From the NCBI RefSeq assembly GCF_946151065.1, contig NZ_CAMGZA010000004.1:269097-333096 (forward strand): a stretch of 64,000 nucleotides of DNA, given 5' to 3'. The notes under the pieces are model-generated. The model searched no databases, was not told the origin of the DNA, and saw only the letters and a program-made list of their open reading frames with translations. The stretch comes from Microbacterium sp. Marseille-Q6965 (lineage in GTDB: Bacteria; Actinomycetota; Actinomycetes; Actinomycetales; Microbacteriaceae). A program made the translations under genes and the position numbers. This document shows, piece by piece, positions 53,440-62,702 of the stretch (the first letter of the stretch is position 1; each line of letters opens with the position of its first letter).

Positions 53440-54453
53440 ATGCCCGACGTCGCCCAGCTCGACACCTCCTCCGTCATCCTGATCTGGACCGCGATCGCGA
53501 TCTACGCCCTCGCCTTCATCGCGTACGCGGTGGACCTGGCGAAGCGCTCGCAGCAGTCGATCGAGGTGAAGGACGCCGAGCGGCGGCGCGAGACGGTCGG
53601 CGTCGCGGCGCCGGGTGCGCGCGGCGGCTCGGTCGCGCTCGACGGCGAGACGGCTCCCGAGGCCGACGTGCCGGCGGGGGCCGGAAAGCGCGCGGTGTTC
53701 GGACGGATCGGCACGGTCCTCACCGCTCTGGCGTTCCTCTTCCACCTGGGCGGCACCGTGCTGCGCGGCATCGCGGCGCAGCGCGTGCCGTGGTCGAACA
53801 TGTGGGAGTTCGCCATGACGGGCACGCTCCTCATCACGGCGGTGTACCTGGGCGTGCTGTTCTTCCGCGACCTGCGGTTCCTCGGCACCTTCATGACCGG
53901 GCTCGTCACGGTGCTGCTCGGCGCCTCGTCGACGTTCTACGTCGAGATCGTGCCGCTGATGGACCCGCTCAAGTCGGTGTGGCTCGTCATCCACGTCTTC
54001 GTCGCGTCGCTGGCGACCGCGTTCCTCGCCCTCGCCTTCGCGCTCAGCGTGCTGCAGCTGCTGCAGAGCCGCCGCGAGCGCACGGCGCTCGAGTCGCCCG
54101 ACGCGGCGCCCCGTCGGTCCATGCTGCGCACCATCCCCTCGTCCGAGGCGCTCGAGGGGCTGGCGTACCGCTTCGCGATCATCGGCTTCATCTTCTGGAC
54201 CTTCACGCTCATCGCCGGCGCCATCTGGGCGCAGGACGCCTGGGGGCGCTACTGGGGCTTCGACGTGAAGGAGGTCTGGACCTTCATCGTCTGGGTGCTG
54301 TACGCCGGCTACATCCACGCGCGCGCGACGCGCGGCTGGCGCGGCAGCCGCTCGGCGTGGCTGTCGATCGTCGGCTTCGCCGCTGTCCTGTTCAACTTCA
54401 CGATCGTCAACACCTTCTTCGACGGGCTGCACGCCTACAGCGGCCTGAGCTGA
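53440..54453 (+). CDS. ccsB: Cytochrome c synthase subunit CcsB
   Basis: 337 residues, eight helices. The haem-binding tryptophan-rich loop reads WAQDAWGRYWGFDVKEVWTFIVW, with conserved His residues at FLFHLGGT, LVIHVFVA and GYIHARA around it. A hydrophilic Ala/Glu/Arg insert (about 40-85) follows the first helix, usual in actinobacteria. It exports and ligates haem to apocytochrome c together with ResB. Confidence 0.96.
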   Translation: MPDVAQLDTSSVILIWTAIAIYALAFIAYAVDLAKRSQQSIEVKDAERRRETVGVAAPGARGGSVALDGETAPEADVPAGAGKRAVFGRIGTVLTALAFLFHLGGTVLRGIAAQRVPWSNMWEFAMTGTLLITAVYLGVLFFRDLRFLGTFMTGLVTVLLGASSTFYVEIVPLMDPLKSVWLVIHVFVASLATAFLALAFALSVLQLLQSRRERTALESPDAAPRRSMLRTIPSSEALEGLAYRFAIIGFIFWTFTLIAGAIWAQDAWGRYWGFDVKEVWTFIVWVLYAGYIHARATRGWRGSRSAWLSIVGFAAVLFNFTIVNTFFDGLHAYSGLS

Positions 54454-54458
54454 GGCCC

Positions 54459-55679
54459 GTGAAGCCGCTGGATCCGCCTCGCGACCCGCAGGGCGCGCCT
54501 CCGACCGCACCCGCCTCACGCCGGCTGCGCGCGCTCGACGGCGTGCGCGGGGTGGCGGCGCTCGTCGTCGTGCTGTACCACGCGAGCCTCATCGCGAAGC
54601 CGTTCGCCGACGACGGCACCGCGCGCCTCGTGTGGGAGACCGCGACCGAGACCCCCCTGAAGCTGGGTTTCGCGGGAACCGAGGCGGTGCAGGTGTTCTT
54701 CGTCCTTTCGGGGCTCGTGGTCACGCTGCCCGCGCTGCGCGACGGCTTCTCGTGGCCCGGTTATGCCGTCTCGCGCCTCCTTCGCCTGTATCTGCCGGTG
54801 TGGGCGGCGATCCTGCTGGCCCTGCTCCTGGTGATCGTGTTCCCGCGCGAGGCCGCCGACGTCACTCCCGACGCGTGGATCGTGAACGCGAACATCCTCT
54901 TCCCCGACGTGGAGCTCGCGCTGCGCGAGGCGACGCTCATCCCCGCGTCGTACGACACCGTGAACGTGCTGTGGTCGCTGCGCTGGGAGCTGTTGTTCAG
55001 CATCCTCCTGCCGGTCTTCGTCGCGGTGGCCCTGCTGTTGCGCCGTTGGGCGTGGCCGGCCGCGGTCGCCTGCGTGCTCGCGATGGTGGCGGGACGCGTG
55101 TTCGACGAGCGGCCCTTCGACCTGGAGGCGCTCGTCTACCTGCCCACGTTCTTCATCGGTTGTCTCATCGCCGTGCGGTTGCCCGATCTGCAGCGCTGGG
55201 CCGGTCAGCGCCGTCGCCCGCTGCTGTGGCTCGGGGCAACGGTGGGTTCGGCGCTCGTGCTCATCGCCGCGTGGTGGACGCGGCCCTTCGTCGCGTCGAC
55301 GAGCGACCTCGGGCACGCCCTGTGGGGGCTCGCGGGCGCGGGTGCCGCCGGCCTCATCGTCGTGGCGATCGCCTCGCCCCTGGCGGCACGGGTGCTCGAG
55401 GCGCGCGTGCCCCGCTGGCTCGGCGACGTGTCGTTCAGCCTCTACCTCGTGCACGCCCCGATCCTCGCCACTCTGGCGTTCTCGTGGGGCGACGATCACT
55501 GGATGCTCGTGGCCCTCGTCGGTGTGCCGCTGAGCCTCGCGGCCGCGTGGGCCTTCTTCCACGTGGTGGAGCGGCCGGCGCATCGCGCCGCCCGGGCGGT
55601 GGGATCGCGCGTGGCGGCGCTGTTCAGTCCGACTTCCGGCGGCGGGCGCGGCGCATCGCCCGCGCCCACGCGCGCGTGA
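54459..55679 (+). CDS. Acyltransferase family 3 membrane protein
   Basis: 406 residues, about ten helices. LRALDGVRGVAALVVVLYHA (residues 23-42) carries the catalytic His of the family, VQVFFVLSGLVVTLPAL the second signature and FSLYLVHAPIL the third. Such proteins acylate sugars of wall polymers, peptidoglycan or lipids. GTG start 6 bp after ccsB. Its last 56 bp overlap tail-to-tail with the glycosyltransferase on the other strand, suggesting related cell-wall roles or simply compression. Confidence 0.9.
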   Translation: MKPLDPPRDPQGAPPTAPASRRLRALDGVRGVAALVVVLYHASLIAKPFADDGTARLVWETATETPLKLGFAGTEAVQVFFVLSGLVVTLPALRDGFSWPGYAVSRLLRLYLPVWAAILLALLLVIVFPREAADVTPDAWIVNANILFPDVELALREATLIPASYDTVNVLWSLRWELLFSILLPVFVAVALLLRRWAWPAAVACVLAMVAGRVFDERPFDLEALVYLPTFFIGCLIAVRLPDLQRWAGQRRRPLLWLGATVGSALVLIAAWWTRPFVASTSDLGHALWGLAGAGAAGLIVVAIASPLAARVLEARVPRWLGDVSFSLYLVHAPILATLAFSWGDDHWMLVALVGVPLSLAAAWAFFHVVERPAHRAARAVGSRVAALFSPTSGGGRGASPAPTRA

Positions 55680-57054
55680 CCTCTTCGTCGGAGTAGCGTC
55701 GGGCGGTCGCGACGGCGGCGCGCCGCATGCGCGCCCTCTCCCGTTCGGGCAGGCCGGCGAGCCGCGTGATCGCCGCGGCGAGGGAGCGCTCATCGCCGGC
55801 GGGTACGAGGAAGCCGTTCTCCCCGTCGCGGATGATGTCGGCCGGTCCGTAGGGCACGTCGTACGCGATCGGCAGGCAACCCGCCGCCATCGCCTCCACG
55901 AGCACGAGCGGAAAGCCCTCGGACGTCGACGTCGAGAGCAGGAACGACGCCTCCTCGAGCGTTCTCGCCGCGTCGGGTGAGTAGCCGCGCAGGCGCACGC
56001 GGTCGCCGGTGAGAGCGGCCAGCCGGGCATGCTCCTCACCCTCGCCCCACACGTCGAGCGTCACGTCGACCCCCTGGGCGGCGGCCGCAATCACGGCGCG
56101 CATGGCGTGGTCGACGCGCTTGCGGCGCGTCAGGCTCGCCAGCACGACGCCGTGGCCGGGCGCGCGGCCGCGCAGCGGCGGCGCGGCGGGCAGGTCGCGG
56201 CTGTTCGGGATCACCTCGAGGCCGGCATGCGGGCCGAGCAGCGCCACGACGTCGTCGCGCTGGCGCGGTGTGAGGAGCACCACGGCGTCGAAGCCGTCGA
56301 GGTCCTCGAAGACGCGCCGGCGGGACTCGCGCAGGCGCCCGTGCGGCCGTTCGGTGCCGACGAGGTGCGACGCGTGCACGACGTGCATCATGACCGCGTG
56401 CCGCCGGCGGTACTCGATCGCCCAGCGCGCGGTCGTCTTGCTGTCCACGATGACGAACGACCGCTTGCGCGCGGTGAGCGCGTCGAGCCACGCGTGGTAC
56501 AGATGCGCGATGCGACCCCACGATCGCACCGGCGCACCCTTCTCGTCACACAGGACGACCGACTTGCCGCCCAGCCGTCCGCGCTCCTCGGTATCGCGTC
56601 GCTCCGACAGCAGCAGGCTGCCGTCGCGCCGGAAGTGGTCGGTCTGGAGGATCTCGCCGTCGGCGGCCAGGCGGGCGCGGCTGAGCACCCGCCCATCGCG
56701 CACGCGCTCCTCGGTGCGTTCCGCAGGCTGGGGCGGCAGTTCGGCGAGCGGGGTGAACGCGTGACGGTCGAGTCGCAGCCGGCCGTGGGGGAGGGGATGC
56801 TCGCGCAGCCAGTCCCACATGTTCACCAGCGTGACGCCGTCGGGGAGCCGGCCATCCGCCCGGAGGCGTTCGATGCGCGCCGGGTAGTGCGGATCGGGGT
56901 CGAGCGTGAGCACGGTCACCGGCTCTCCCGTCAGGCGGGCGAAGGCCGCGCTGCGATGCAGCATCGCCGACGTCATGCCGCCCCACTCGTCCTCGACGGC
57001 CCATGTGAGGGCGTACTGCGCGCCCGACGGGAGGCGTAGAGAACGACGGAACAT
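55624..57054 (-). CDS. GT4 glycosyltransferase (TagE-like)
   Basis: 476 residues, GT-B fold. The C-terminal donor domain includes VVLASLTRRKRVDHAMRAV, LDVWGEGEEHARL and STSTSEGFPLVLVEAMAAGCLPIAYDV with the E-x7-E motif. The N-terminal half (EDEWGGMTSAMLHRSAAFARLTGE) matches poly(glycerol-phosphate) alpha-glucosyltransferases of teichoic acid synthesis. Acceptor unknown. It overlaps the acyltransferase gene by 56 bp at the 3' ends. Confidence 0.88.
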   Translation of the reverse strand: MFRRSLRLPSGAQYALTWAVEDEWGGMTSAMLHRSAAFARLTGEPVTVLTLDPDPHYPARIERLRADGRLPDGVTLVNMWDWLREHPLPHGRLRLDRHAFTPLAELPPQPAERTEERVRDGRVLSRARLAADGEILQTDHFRRDGSLLLSERRDTEERGRLGGKSVVLCDEKGAPVRSWGRIAHLYHAWLDALTARKRSFVIVDSKTTARWAIEYRRRHAVMMHVVHASHLVGTERPHGRLRESRRRVFEDLDGFDAVVLLTPRQRDDVVALLGPHAGLEVIPNSRDLPAAPPLRGRAPGHGVVLASLTRRKRVDHAMRAVIAAAAQGVDVTLDVWGEGEEHARLAALTGDRVRLRGYSPDAARTLEEASFLLSTSTSEGFPLVLVEAMAAGCLPIAYDVPYGPADIIRDGENGFLVPAGDERSLAAAITRLAGLPERERARMRRAAVATARRYSDEEVTRAWARAMRRARRRKSD

Positions 57055-57136
57055 GTCCCGGAGCGTATGCCGGAGGGGCCAGTCCGCGCACGATCCCGCC
57101 GCGTGCTGGCCCGAATGCTCAGATTCTCCCCAGCTT

Positions 57137-57167
57137 GCGCGGCGCCGCGCCGGGTGCGGCGCCGCGC
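57137..57167 (-). terminator. 12-bp GC hairpin after trxA
   Basis: 57137-57148 pairs perfectly with 57156-57167, 7-nt loop, 20 nt after the trxA stop on the minus strand. No U-tract. Confidence 0.55.
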
Positions 57168-57186
57168 CGGCGTCGGCCTCGCGGGA

Positions 57187-57561
57187 TCAGCCCTCGGCGG
57201 CCGCCTGCTGCTGCGCCACCTGACGGCGGACGTCGTCCATGTCGAGCCCGCGCACGGCGGTGATGAGCTGGTTCAGGCTCTGCTCGGGCAGCGCGCCCGG
57301 CTGGGCGAACACGCCGATGCCGTCGCGGAAGGCCATGATGGTCGGGATCGACGTGATCTGGAACGCGGCGGCGAGCTCTCGCTGGTCCTCCGTGTCGACC
57401 TTGCCGAAGGTGATGTCGCTGTTCTCCTCGGAGGCCTTCTCGAACACGGGGGCGAACTGCTTGCACGGCCCGCACCAGTCGGCCCAGAAGTCGAGCAGGA
57501 CGATGCCGTCCTGGCCGATCGTGTCGTTCAGGTTGTCCTTCGTGATCTCGGTGGTAGCCAT
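57187..57561 (-). CDS. trxA: Thioredoxin
   Basis: 124 residues. The active site is WCGPC (Cys30, Cys33) in LLDFWADWCGPCKQFAPVF, with cis-Pro in TSIPTIMAF. A ~20-residue Gln/Ala-rich tail (RRQVAQQQAAAEG) exceeds the usual fold. It is a general cytosolic disulfide reductase and could feed CcdA. Leaderless ATG. Confidence 0.95.
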   Translation of the reverse strand: MATTEITKDNLNDTIGQDGIVLLDFWADWCGPCKQFAPVFEKASEENSDITFGKVDTEDQRELAAAFQITSIPTIMAFRDGIGVFAQPGALPEQSLNQLITAVRGLDMDDVRRQVAQQQAAAEG

Positions 57562-57567
57562 CCACCG

Positions 57568-57573
57568 AGCCTA
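57568..57573 (-). promoter_or_regulatory. -10 box (TAGGCT) of trxA
   Basis: Six bases from the ATG at 57561 on the minus strand. Confidence 0.6.
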
Positions 57574-57670
57574 GGAGTCCGGGGGCGGGCGGGGGCCGCC
57601 GCGCCCGGATACACAGCGCATTCTGCAGCGCGGTGCGCCGCCGCGGTTCCGAGGCGCGGGCGCCCGCTTC

Positions 57671-57701
57671 GCCGGGGCCGCGCGTCACCCGCGGCCCCGG
57701 C
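57671..57701 (-). terminator. 12-bp hairpin after the YhgE/Pip gene
   Basis: GCCGGGGCCGCG (57671-57682) pairs perfectly with 57690-57701, 7-nt loop, 10 nt after the stop of the gene at 57712. Confidence 0.6.
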
Positions 57702-57711
57702 TTCGCCCGCG

Positions 57712-59811
57712 TCAGGCGAGGGCCGGTTCGAGGAGCTCCTTCGCCGAGACCGAGCGGCGGCGCGTCACGGCGAGCGTCGAGACGAGGAACGCCAGCACCG
57801 CCCAGATCACGAGACCGGCGATCGCTGCGCCGCCGGCCCCTGTGCCGGCGATGACGGCGAGGAAGGCGTCGAACGCCGGCGTGGTCGGCAGCACCGCCTT
57901 CACCCCCGTCAGTTCCCGCGGGATCGTCGAGACGATGCTCGCCGCGATCGCGACGGCGCCCACGATCGCGGCGACCCAACGGCCACCGCCGCCGAAGACG
58001 GCCATGAGCGCCTGGTGCACCGCCGCGAACGCCACGCCCGTGAGGACCGAGACCCCGAGCAGGCCCCAGAACGTGCCCGCCTCGTAGCCGCCCGCCAGCT
58101 GCAGGACGCCAGCGACCAGGGCGCCCTGGAGGGCGCCGATGACGGCGGCCGGGAGCAGGGTGCCGCCGGCCAGCAGCACCGACGCGCGCCGCGAGGTGAG
58201 GGCGCGGGCCGATACCGCTCGCAGGGCGAGGAACGTGCCCAGCGCGCCGAACCACAGCACCGCGGTGGCCAGCAGCGGGACGGCCGATGCGCCGAAGAGG
58301 GACTCCTCGGTGCCGGACGTGCCGACCGGATCGGCCACCACCGAGGCGAGGTCCTGCGCCTCGCGCTCGCCATACGAGGGCACCGCGTCGACGGCCTGCT
58401 CGAGGCCTCCCGCGAGCTCATTGGCACCGCCCGCGAGCTCGCCGATCCCGTCGCCGAGAGCGCCCACCCCCGTCGCGAGCTGCGAGACGCCGTCGTGCAG
58501 CGGGGGCACCCCCGCCGCGGCCTGCTGCGCACCGGAGGCGAGCTGGTCGAGCCCCGAGCCCAGCGCGCTCGCGCCCGCGGCGAGTTCATCGGCGCCGGCG
58601 GCGCTCTGGGCGGCGCCGTCCGCGAGGCCGGAGGCGCCGTCCGCGAGGGACTGCGCGCCGGTCGCGGCGTCGCGGTAGCCCGCAGCGACCTGGCCCGGCA
58701 GGTTCTCGGCAAGGCCCTGGGCGTACCCGTCGGCGGTGCCGGTGAGGACGAGGAGCGAGTTCTGGTTCTCCGGGTCGACGAACGAGCTCAGCGCCGAGCA
58801 GAGGTCGGCATCGGGCACGTCGAGCGGGTCAGCAGGATCGTAGGTGCACTGGTCCCCGACGAGCGTGGCCAGTTCGGCCGAGCGGCGGAGCGCGCCGCCG
58901 GTCGCATTCGTCAGCTCCGCCGGAACGAGTCCCTGCTCCGCCTGCGCCGCGCCCGCCCGCAGACCGTCGGCGAGGCTCTGTGCCCCGCCGGCCAGCTGCT
59001 GCGCCCCATCGGCCAGACCGGTGCCGCTGCCGTCACCGCGCAGGCCCTGGGCGAGCGCCGTCGCGCCGCCCGCGAGCTGGTGTGCCCCGCCGGCGGAGGC
59101 CGCGGCGCCCGTGGCAAGCTGCGAGACGCCGTCGCCCAGCTGGGCCACGCCATCGGCGGCCTGGGTGGCGCCGTCGGCCAGCTGATCCGCACCCGTTCGG
59201 GCCTCACCGGCGCCGCTCGCGAGCTGTCGCGCGCCGTCGGCCGCGTCGCCGAGCTGATCGCCCATGGTGGTGAAGCCGATGAGCAGGTTCGACAGCGTCG
59301 CCTCCGACAGCATGTCGCCCATGGTGGCGGCGGCGACGTTGGCCACCTGCGTCGTGATCGCCTGGTCGACGACGAGCGCGTCCGGCGCCGTGGTCACCTC
59401 GATCGTCGCCCGCTCGGCGGTCTCCTGCGCGCCGGAGAGCGCCTGACCGGACGATGTCGCCGCGGCCGAGAACTCCTCGGGGATCGTCACGACCGCCTGG
59501 TAGGTGCCGTTACGCAGGCCCTCGCTCGCGTCGTCCTCGTTCGACAGCACCCAGGTCAGATTGCTGTCCAGGTCGTCCGACCCGTCCACGAGTCCGGCCG
59601 CCAGCTGACGACCCAGCGGCGTGTACTGTCCGTCGATCGTGACGGGCTCGTCGAGGTTGACGATGGCCGCCGACATGTTCTCGAGGCGTTCGGTCGGGTT
59701 GTACAGTGCCGCGACGAGCACACCGCCGATCACGGCGGGCAGCAGCAGCACGCCCAGCACCGTCAGCCAGCCGACGGGCTTGCGCGAGAGCGCGGATTCC
59801 AGGATCGTCAT
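57712..59811 (-). CDS. YhgE/Pip-family membrane protein
   Basis: 699 residues. One N-terminal helix (about 16-38, VGWLTVLGVLLLPAVIGGVLVAAL) and the motif ALYNPTERLENMSAAIVNLDEP mark the YhgE/Pip N-terminal domain. About 190-525 is a long outside stretch of degenerate 7- to 11-residue repeats (LADGAxQLAxGA), predicted helical coiled coil. Five or six helices close the protein (about 535-690). Relatives include the phage-infection protein Pip and type VII accessory EsaA. It overlaps the MMPL gene by 4 nt. Confidence 0.9.
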   Translation of the reverse strand: MTILESALSRKPVGWLTVLGVLLLPAVIGGVLVAALYNPTERLENMSAAIVNLDEPVTIDGQYTPLGRQLAAGLVDGSDDLDSNLTWVLSNEDDASEGLRNGTYQAVVTIPEEFSAAATSSGQALSGAQETAERATIEVTTAPDALVVDQAITTQVANVAAATMGDMLSEATLSNLLIGFTTMGDQLGDAADGARQLASGAGEARTGADQLADGATQAADGVAQLGDGVSQLATGAAASAGGAHQLAGGATALAQGLRGDGSGTGLADGAQQLAGGAQSLADGLRAGAAQAEQGLVPAELTNATGGALRRSAELATLVGDQCTYDPADPLDVPDADLCSALSSFVDPENQNSLLVLTGTADGYAQGLAENLPGQVAAGYRDAATGAQSLADGASGLADGAAQSAAGADELAAGASALGSGLDQLASGAQQAAAGVPPLHDGVSQLATGVGALGDGIGELAGGANELAGGLEQAVDAVPSYGEREAQDLASVVADPVGTSGTEESLFGASAVPLLATAVLWFGALGTFLALRAVSARALTSRRASVLLAGGTLLPAAVIGALQGALVAGVLQLAGGYEAGTFWGLLGVSVLTGVAFAAVHQALMAVFGGGGRWVAAIVGAVAIAASIVSTIPRELTGVKAVLPTTPAFDAFLAVIAGTGAGGAAIAGLVIWAVLAFLVSTLAVTRRRSVSAKELLEPALA

Positions 59812-62585
59812 GCGTTCACCTCGCGGATTTCGTTGGTCACGTCGACGCGGTGGACGGTGGTCCACCCGGCGTCGGAGAGCAGGGACCGGGCCGCCGCCGC
59901 ATCGGCGCTCGTGACGACGAGCGCGAGCGGGCGGTCCGGATCGGACACGTACGCGGCGTCGCGCAGCACGGCGGCGACCTGGTCGCGCTCGGCGGCGGAA
60001 AGGCGCTCGAGCCCGTCGAGGACGGCGGCGGCGGGGCGGCCGTCGAGCGCGTGGCGCGCGGCCGCGACCGGGTCGTCGTCCGAGGACAGCAGGCCGAGAC
60101 CCACGTGCGTGCGCACCCACGCCGCGCGTGCGGGCAGCAGGTGCCCCGCCACGCGCAGCAGCCCGTCGGCGGGGGCGGCGCGGCCGGCGATGGCCAGGGC
60201 GACGGCCCGCGACGCGCGCGGGTCGCTCGAGCTCAGCACGATCGCCTCGCCGGGCTCCACCCGCAGGTCCACGCCGGAGGCGAGCACGACGTCGCCGGCG
60301 GCGACCGCCAGGCCGTCGGCAGCCACGACGGCGGTGGAGCCGGGCTCCGGCCAGTCGGCCAGCGCGCGCTCGCGCTCCACGGCCTCCCCCTCGATGTCGA
60401 AGTGGGGCAGGATCCGCTCCAGCCACGCCGGCATCCACCAGGCGTGGCGGCCCAGCAGCGCCATGACCGCGGGCACGAGCGTCATGCGGATGAGGAACGC
60501 GTCCACGGCGATGCCGACGGCCAGCGCGAGCGCGATGGGCTTGATGTTGCTGTCACCCTCCGGCACGAACGCCGCGAAGACCGCGAACATGATCACGGCG
60601 GCCGCGGTGACGACGCGCGCCGAGGCGGTGTAGCCGCTGCGCACCGCCTCCAGCGCGGTCTCGTTCGCGGCCTCCCGCGCGTCGGCGCGGGCGACGCGGC
60701 CCAGCAGCCCGCGCCGCTTGGCGGCGTGCACGAAGTCCTCGCGCATGCGCGAGACGAGGAACACCTCGTAGTCCATCGCGAGGCCGAACAGCACGCCCAT
60801 GACGACGATGGGCATGAAGGCGATCACGGGGCCGGTCTTGGCCACGTGCAGCAGGTCGGCGCCCCACCCCCACTCGAACACCATCGTCACGACGCCGAAC
60901 GCCGCCAGGATCGACAGCAGGTAGCCCAGCGCCGCCTTGAGGGGCACCCAGACCGAGCGGAACACGACCATCAGCAGCAGGAACGACAGGCCGACGACGA
61001 AGACCCCGAACGGCAGCAGGGCGCCGGCCAGCTGGTCGGAGATGTCGATCGACACCGCCGTGAACCCGGTGACCTTCAGGTCGATGTCGTACTCGTCGAG
61101 CCACTCGTCGTGGTGGGCGCGCAGCTCGCGGACGAGGTCGGCCGTGGCCGGGTCGGACGGGCCGGTCTCGGGGATGATCTGCACGATGCCGGTGTCGATG
61201 GTCTCGTTCGGCGCCGCGAGCGCGACCTCGGCGACGCCGTCGATCCTCTCGACCTCCTCGCCGAGGTCCTCCATGAGGGCGAGCGGATCGTCGGACGTGA
61301 CGATGGTGCCGGTGAGGATCAGCGGGCCGTTGAACCCCTCGCCGAAGTGCTCGCCGGTGAGGTCGTAGGCCTGCCGGGCCTCGCTCTCCTCCGGCAGCAC
61401 GCCGGCGTTGGGCAGCGCGAGCTGGAGCTGCGCCGCGGGGACGGCGATGATGCCGAGGCCCAGCACGACCGCCACGGTGGTGACGACGGGGTGGCGCGTG
61501 ACGGCCTCGACCCAGCGTCGCGAGAATCCGGCACGTGGGCCGCCCTTGGCGGCGCGCCGGGGGCGACCGGCCGCGCGGGCGCCGACGAAGCCGAGGAACG
61601 CCGGGGTGAGCGTGACGGCGATCGCCACCGCGATCGCGACGGCGACGGCGGCCGCGATGCCCATCGTCGTGAGGAACGGGATGCCGGCGAAGCCGAGGCC
61701 GATGAGCGCGATGAGCACCGTGACGCCGGCGAAGACGACGGCGGACCCGGCGGTCCCCGTGGCCCGCGCCGCGGACTCCTCGAGGGGCACGCCGTCGCGC
61801 ACCTGATCCTGGTGGCGCGCGCCGATGAAGAGGGAGTAGTCGATGCCGACCGCCAGGCCCAGCATGAGGGCCAGCATGGGCGTCGTGGCGCTCACCGTGG
61901 CGAAGCCCGTGGCCGCGACGATACCGAGCATCGAGACGCCCACGCCGAGCAGCGCGACGCCGAGCGGCACGCCGGCCATCGCGATCGCGCGGAAGGCGAC
62001 GATGAGCACGATGAGGGCGACGATCACGCCGAAGGCCTCCGTGATCGTCACGGTGGGCAGCTCCGTGGCGTACAGCTCGCCGCCGAGCGCCACCGTGGCG
62101 CCCTCGGGCAGCTCGCCGCGCAGGTCGTGGAACGCCCGCTCGATCGCCTCGCTGACGGATTCGTCCAGCGTCGTGGCCTGGCCGTCGAGCTGCACCTGGA
62201 CGATCGCCGCCGTGCCGTCGTCCGAGATCGTGCCGTCGACGTTGTCGTCGTACGGGGAGGTGATGGCCGCGACGTCGTCGATCTCCTCGATCTCGGCGAC
62301 GAGATCCTCGATCGGCCCGCGGTACGCATCGTCCTGGATGTCGTCGCCCTCGGCGGCGACGACGATCCCCTGAGCGGAGGTGCCCGCCACCTGCGGGAAG
62401 GTGCGGCTCAGCTGCTCCAAGCCCTCCTGTGACTCGGTCCCCGGGATCGAGAAGGAGTTGTCGAAGCCCTTGTTCAGCCCGAGCGCCCCCGCACCGACCG
62501 CGAGCAGCAGCAGGATCCACGACACGAGGACGCGCCAGGGGTGGCGGAAAGACCAGCGGCCGAGCGAGTAGAGCAGAGTGGACAC
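59808..62585 (-). CDS. MMPL/RND transporter fused to a degenerate ABC-ATPase-like domain
   Basis: 925 residues. The MMPL part (1-about 740) has 12 helices in two halves, each after an outside loop; GLAVGIDYSLFIGARHQD and FGLAMDYEVFLVSRMRED are the two conserved Asp-Tyr motifs of proton-driven MMPLs. The last ~180 residues resemble an ABC nucleotide-binding domain (VDLRVEPGEAIVLSS ... AVLDGLERLSAAERDQVAAVL) but have lost the Walker A Gly-Lys. GTG at 62585, with GGAGG 5 nt upstream. Coupled to the YhgE/Pip gene. Confidence 0.9.
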   Translation of the reverse strand: MSTLLYSLGRWSFRHPWRVLVSWILLLLAVGAGALGLNKGFDNSFSIPGTESQEGLEQLSRTFPQVAGTSAQGIVVAAEGDDIQDDAYRGPIEDLVAEIEEIDDVAAITSPYDDNVDGTISDDGTAAIVQVQLDGQATTLDESVSEAIERAFHDLRGELPEGATVALGGELYATELPTVTITEAFGVIVALIVLIVAFRAIAMAGVPLGVALLGVGVSMLGIVAATGFATVSATTPMLALMLGLAVGIDYSLFIGARHQDQVRDGVPLEESAARATGTAGSAVVFAGVTVLIALIGLGFAGIPFLTTMGIAAAVAVAIAVAIAVTLTPAFLGFVGARAAGRPRRAAKGGPRAGFSRRWVEAVTRHPVVTTVAVVLGLGIIAVPAAQLQLALPNAGVLPEESEARQAYDLTGEHFGEGFNGPLILTGTIVTSDDPLALMEDLGEEVERIDGVAEVALAAPNETIDTGIVQIIPETGPSDPATADLVRELRAHHDEWLDEYDIDLKVTGFTAVSIDISDQLAGALLPFGVFVVGLSFLLLMVVFRSVWVPLKAALGYLLSILAAFGVVTMVFEWGWGADLLHVAKTGPVIAFMPIVVMGVLFGLAMDYEVFLVSRMREDFVHAAKRRGLLGRVARADAREAANETALEAVRSGYTASARVVTAAAVIMFAVFAAFVPEGDSNIKPIALALAVGIAVDAFLIRMTLVPAVMALLGRHAWWMPAWLERILPHFDIEGEAVERERALADWPEPGSTAVVAADGLAVAAGDVVLASGVDLRVEPGEAIVLSSSDPRASRAVALAIAGRAAPADGLLRVAGHLLPARAAWVRTHVGLGLLSSDDDPVAAARHALDGRPAAAVLDGLERLSAAERDQVAAVLRDAAYVSDPDRPLALVVTSADAAAARSLLSDAGWTTVHRVDVTNEIREVNA

Positions 62586-62617
62586 AGGCGCCTCCGGACG
62601 GGGGGAGCAGGGACTTC

Positions 62618-62651
62618 GATACAACGCTGTATCCGATACGTATGTGTATCG
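62618..62651. promoter_or_regulatory. Two 16-bp TetR operators
   Basis: GATACAACGCTGTATC (62618-62633) and GATACGTATGTGTATC (62635-62650; outer C/G extends it to 62634-62651) share GATAC...GTATC ends, centres 17 bp apart. They lie between the MMPL operon and its divergent TetR gene. Confidence 0.8.
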
Positions 62652-62702
62652 TAGTGGGCGCGATCGGACCTGCGTCTGAACATCACCCGGGAAAGGACCG
62701 CC

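Noticed and set aside
57067..60633. 1188-residue plus-strand open frame
   Set aside because: It is the shadow of the repetitive YhgE/Pip gene and the MMPL tail; composition is Arg/Gly-rich with no domain, as expected of a frame opposite high-G+C coding DNA.
59706..62432. 908-residue plus-strand frame rich in His, Asp and Arg
   Set aside because: Antisense to the MMPL gene; low-complexity charged sequence typical of a shadow frame.
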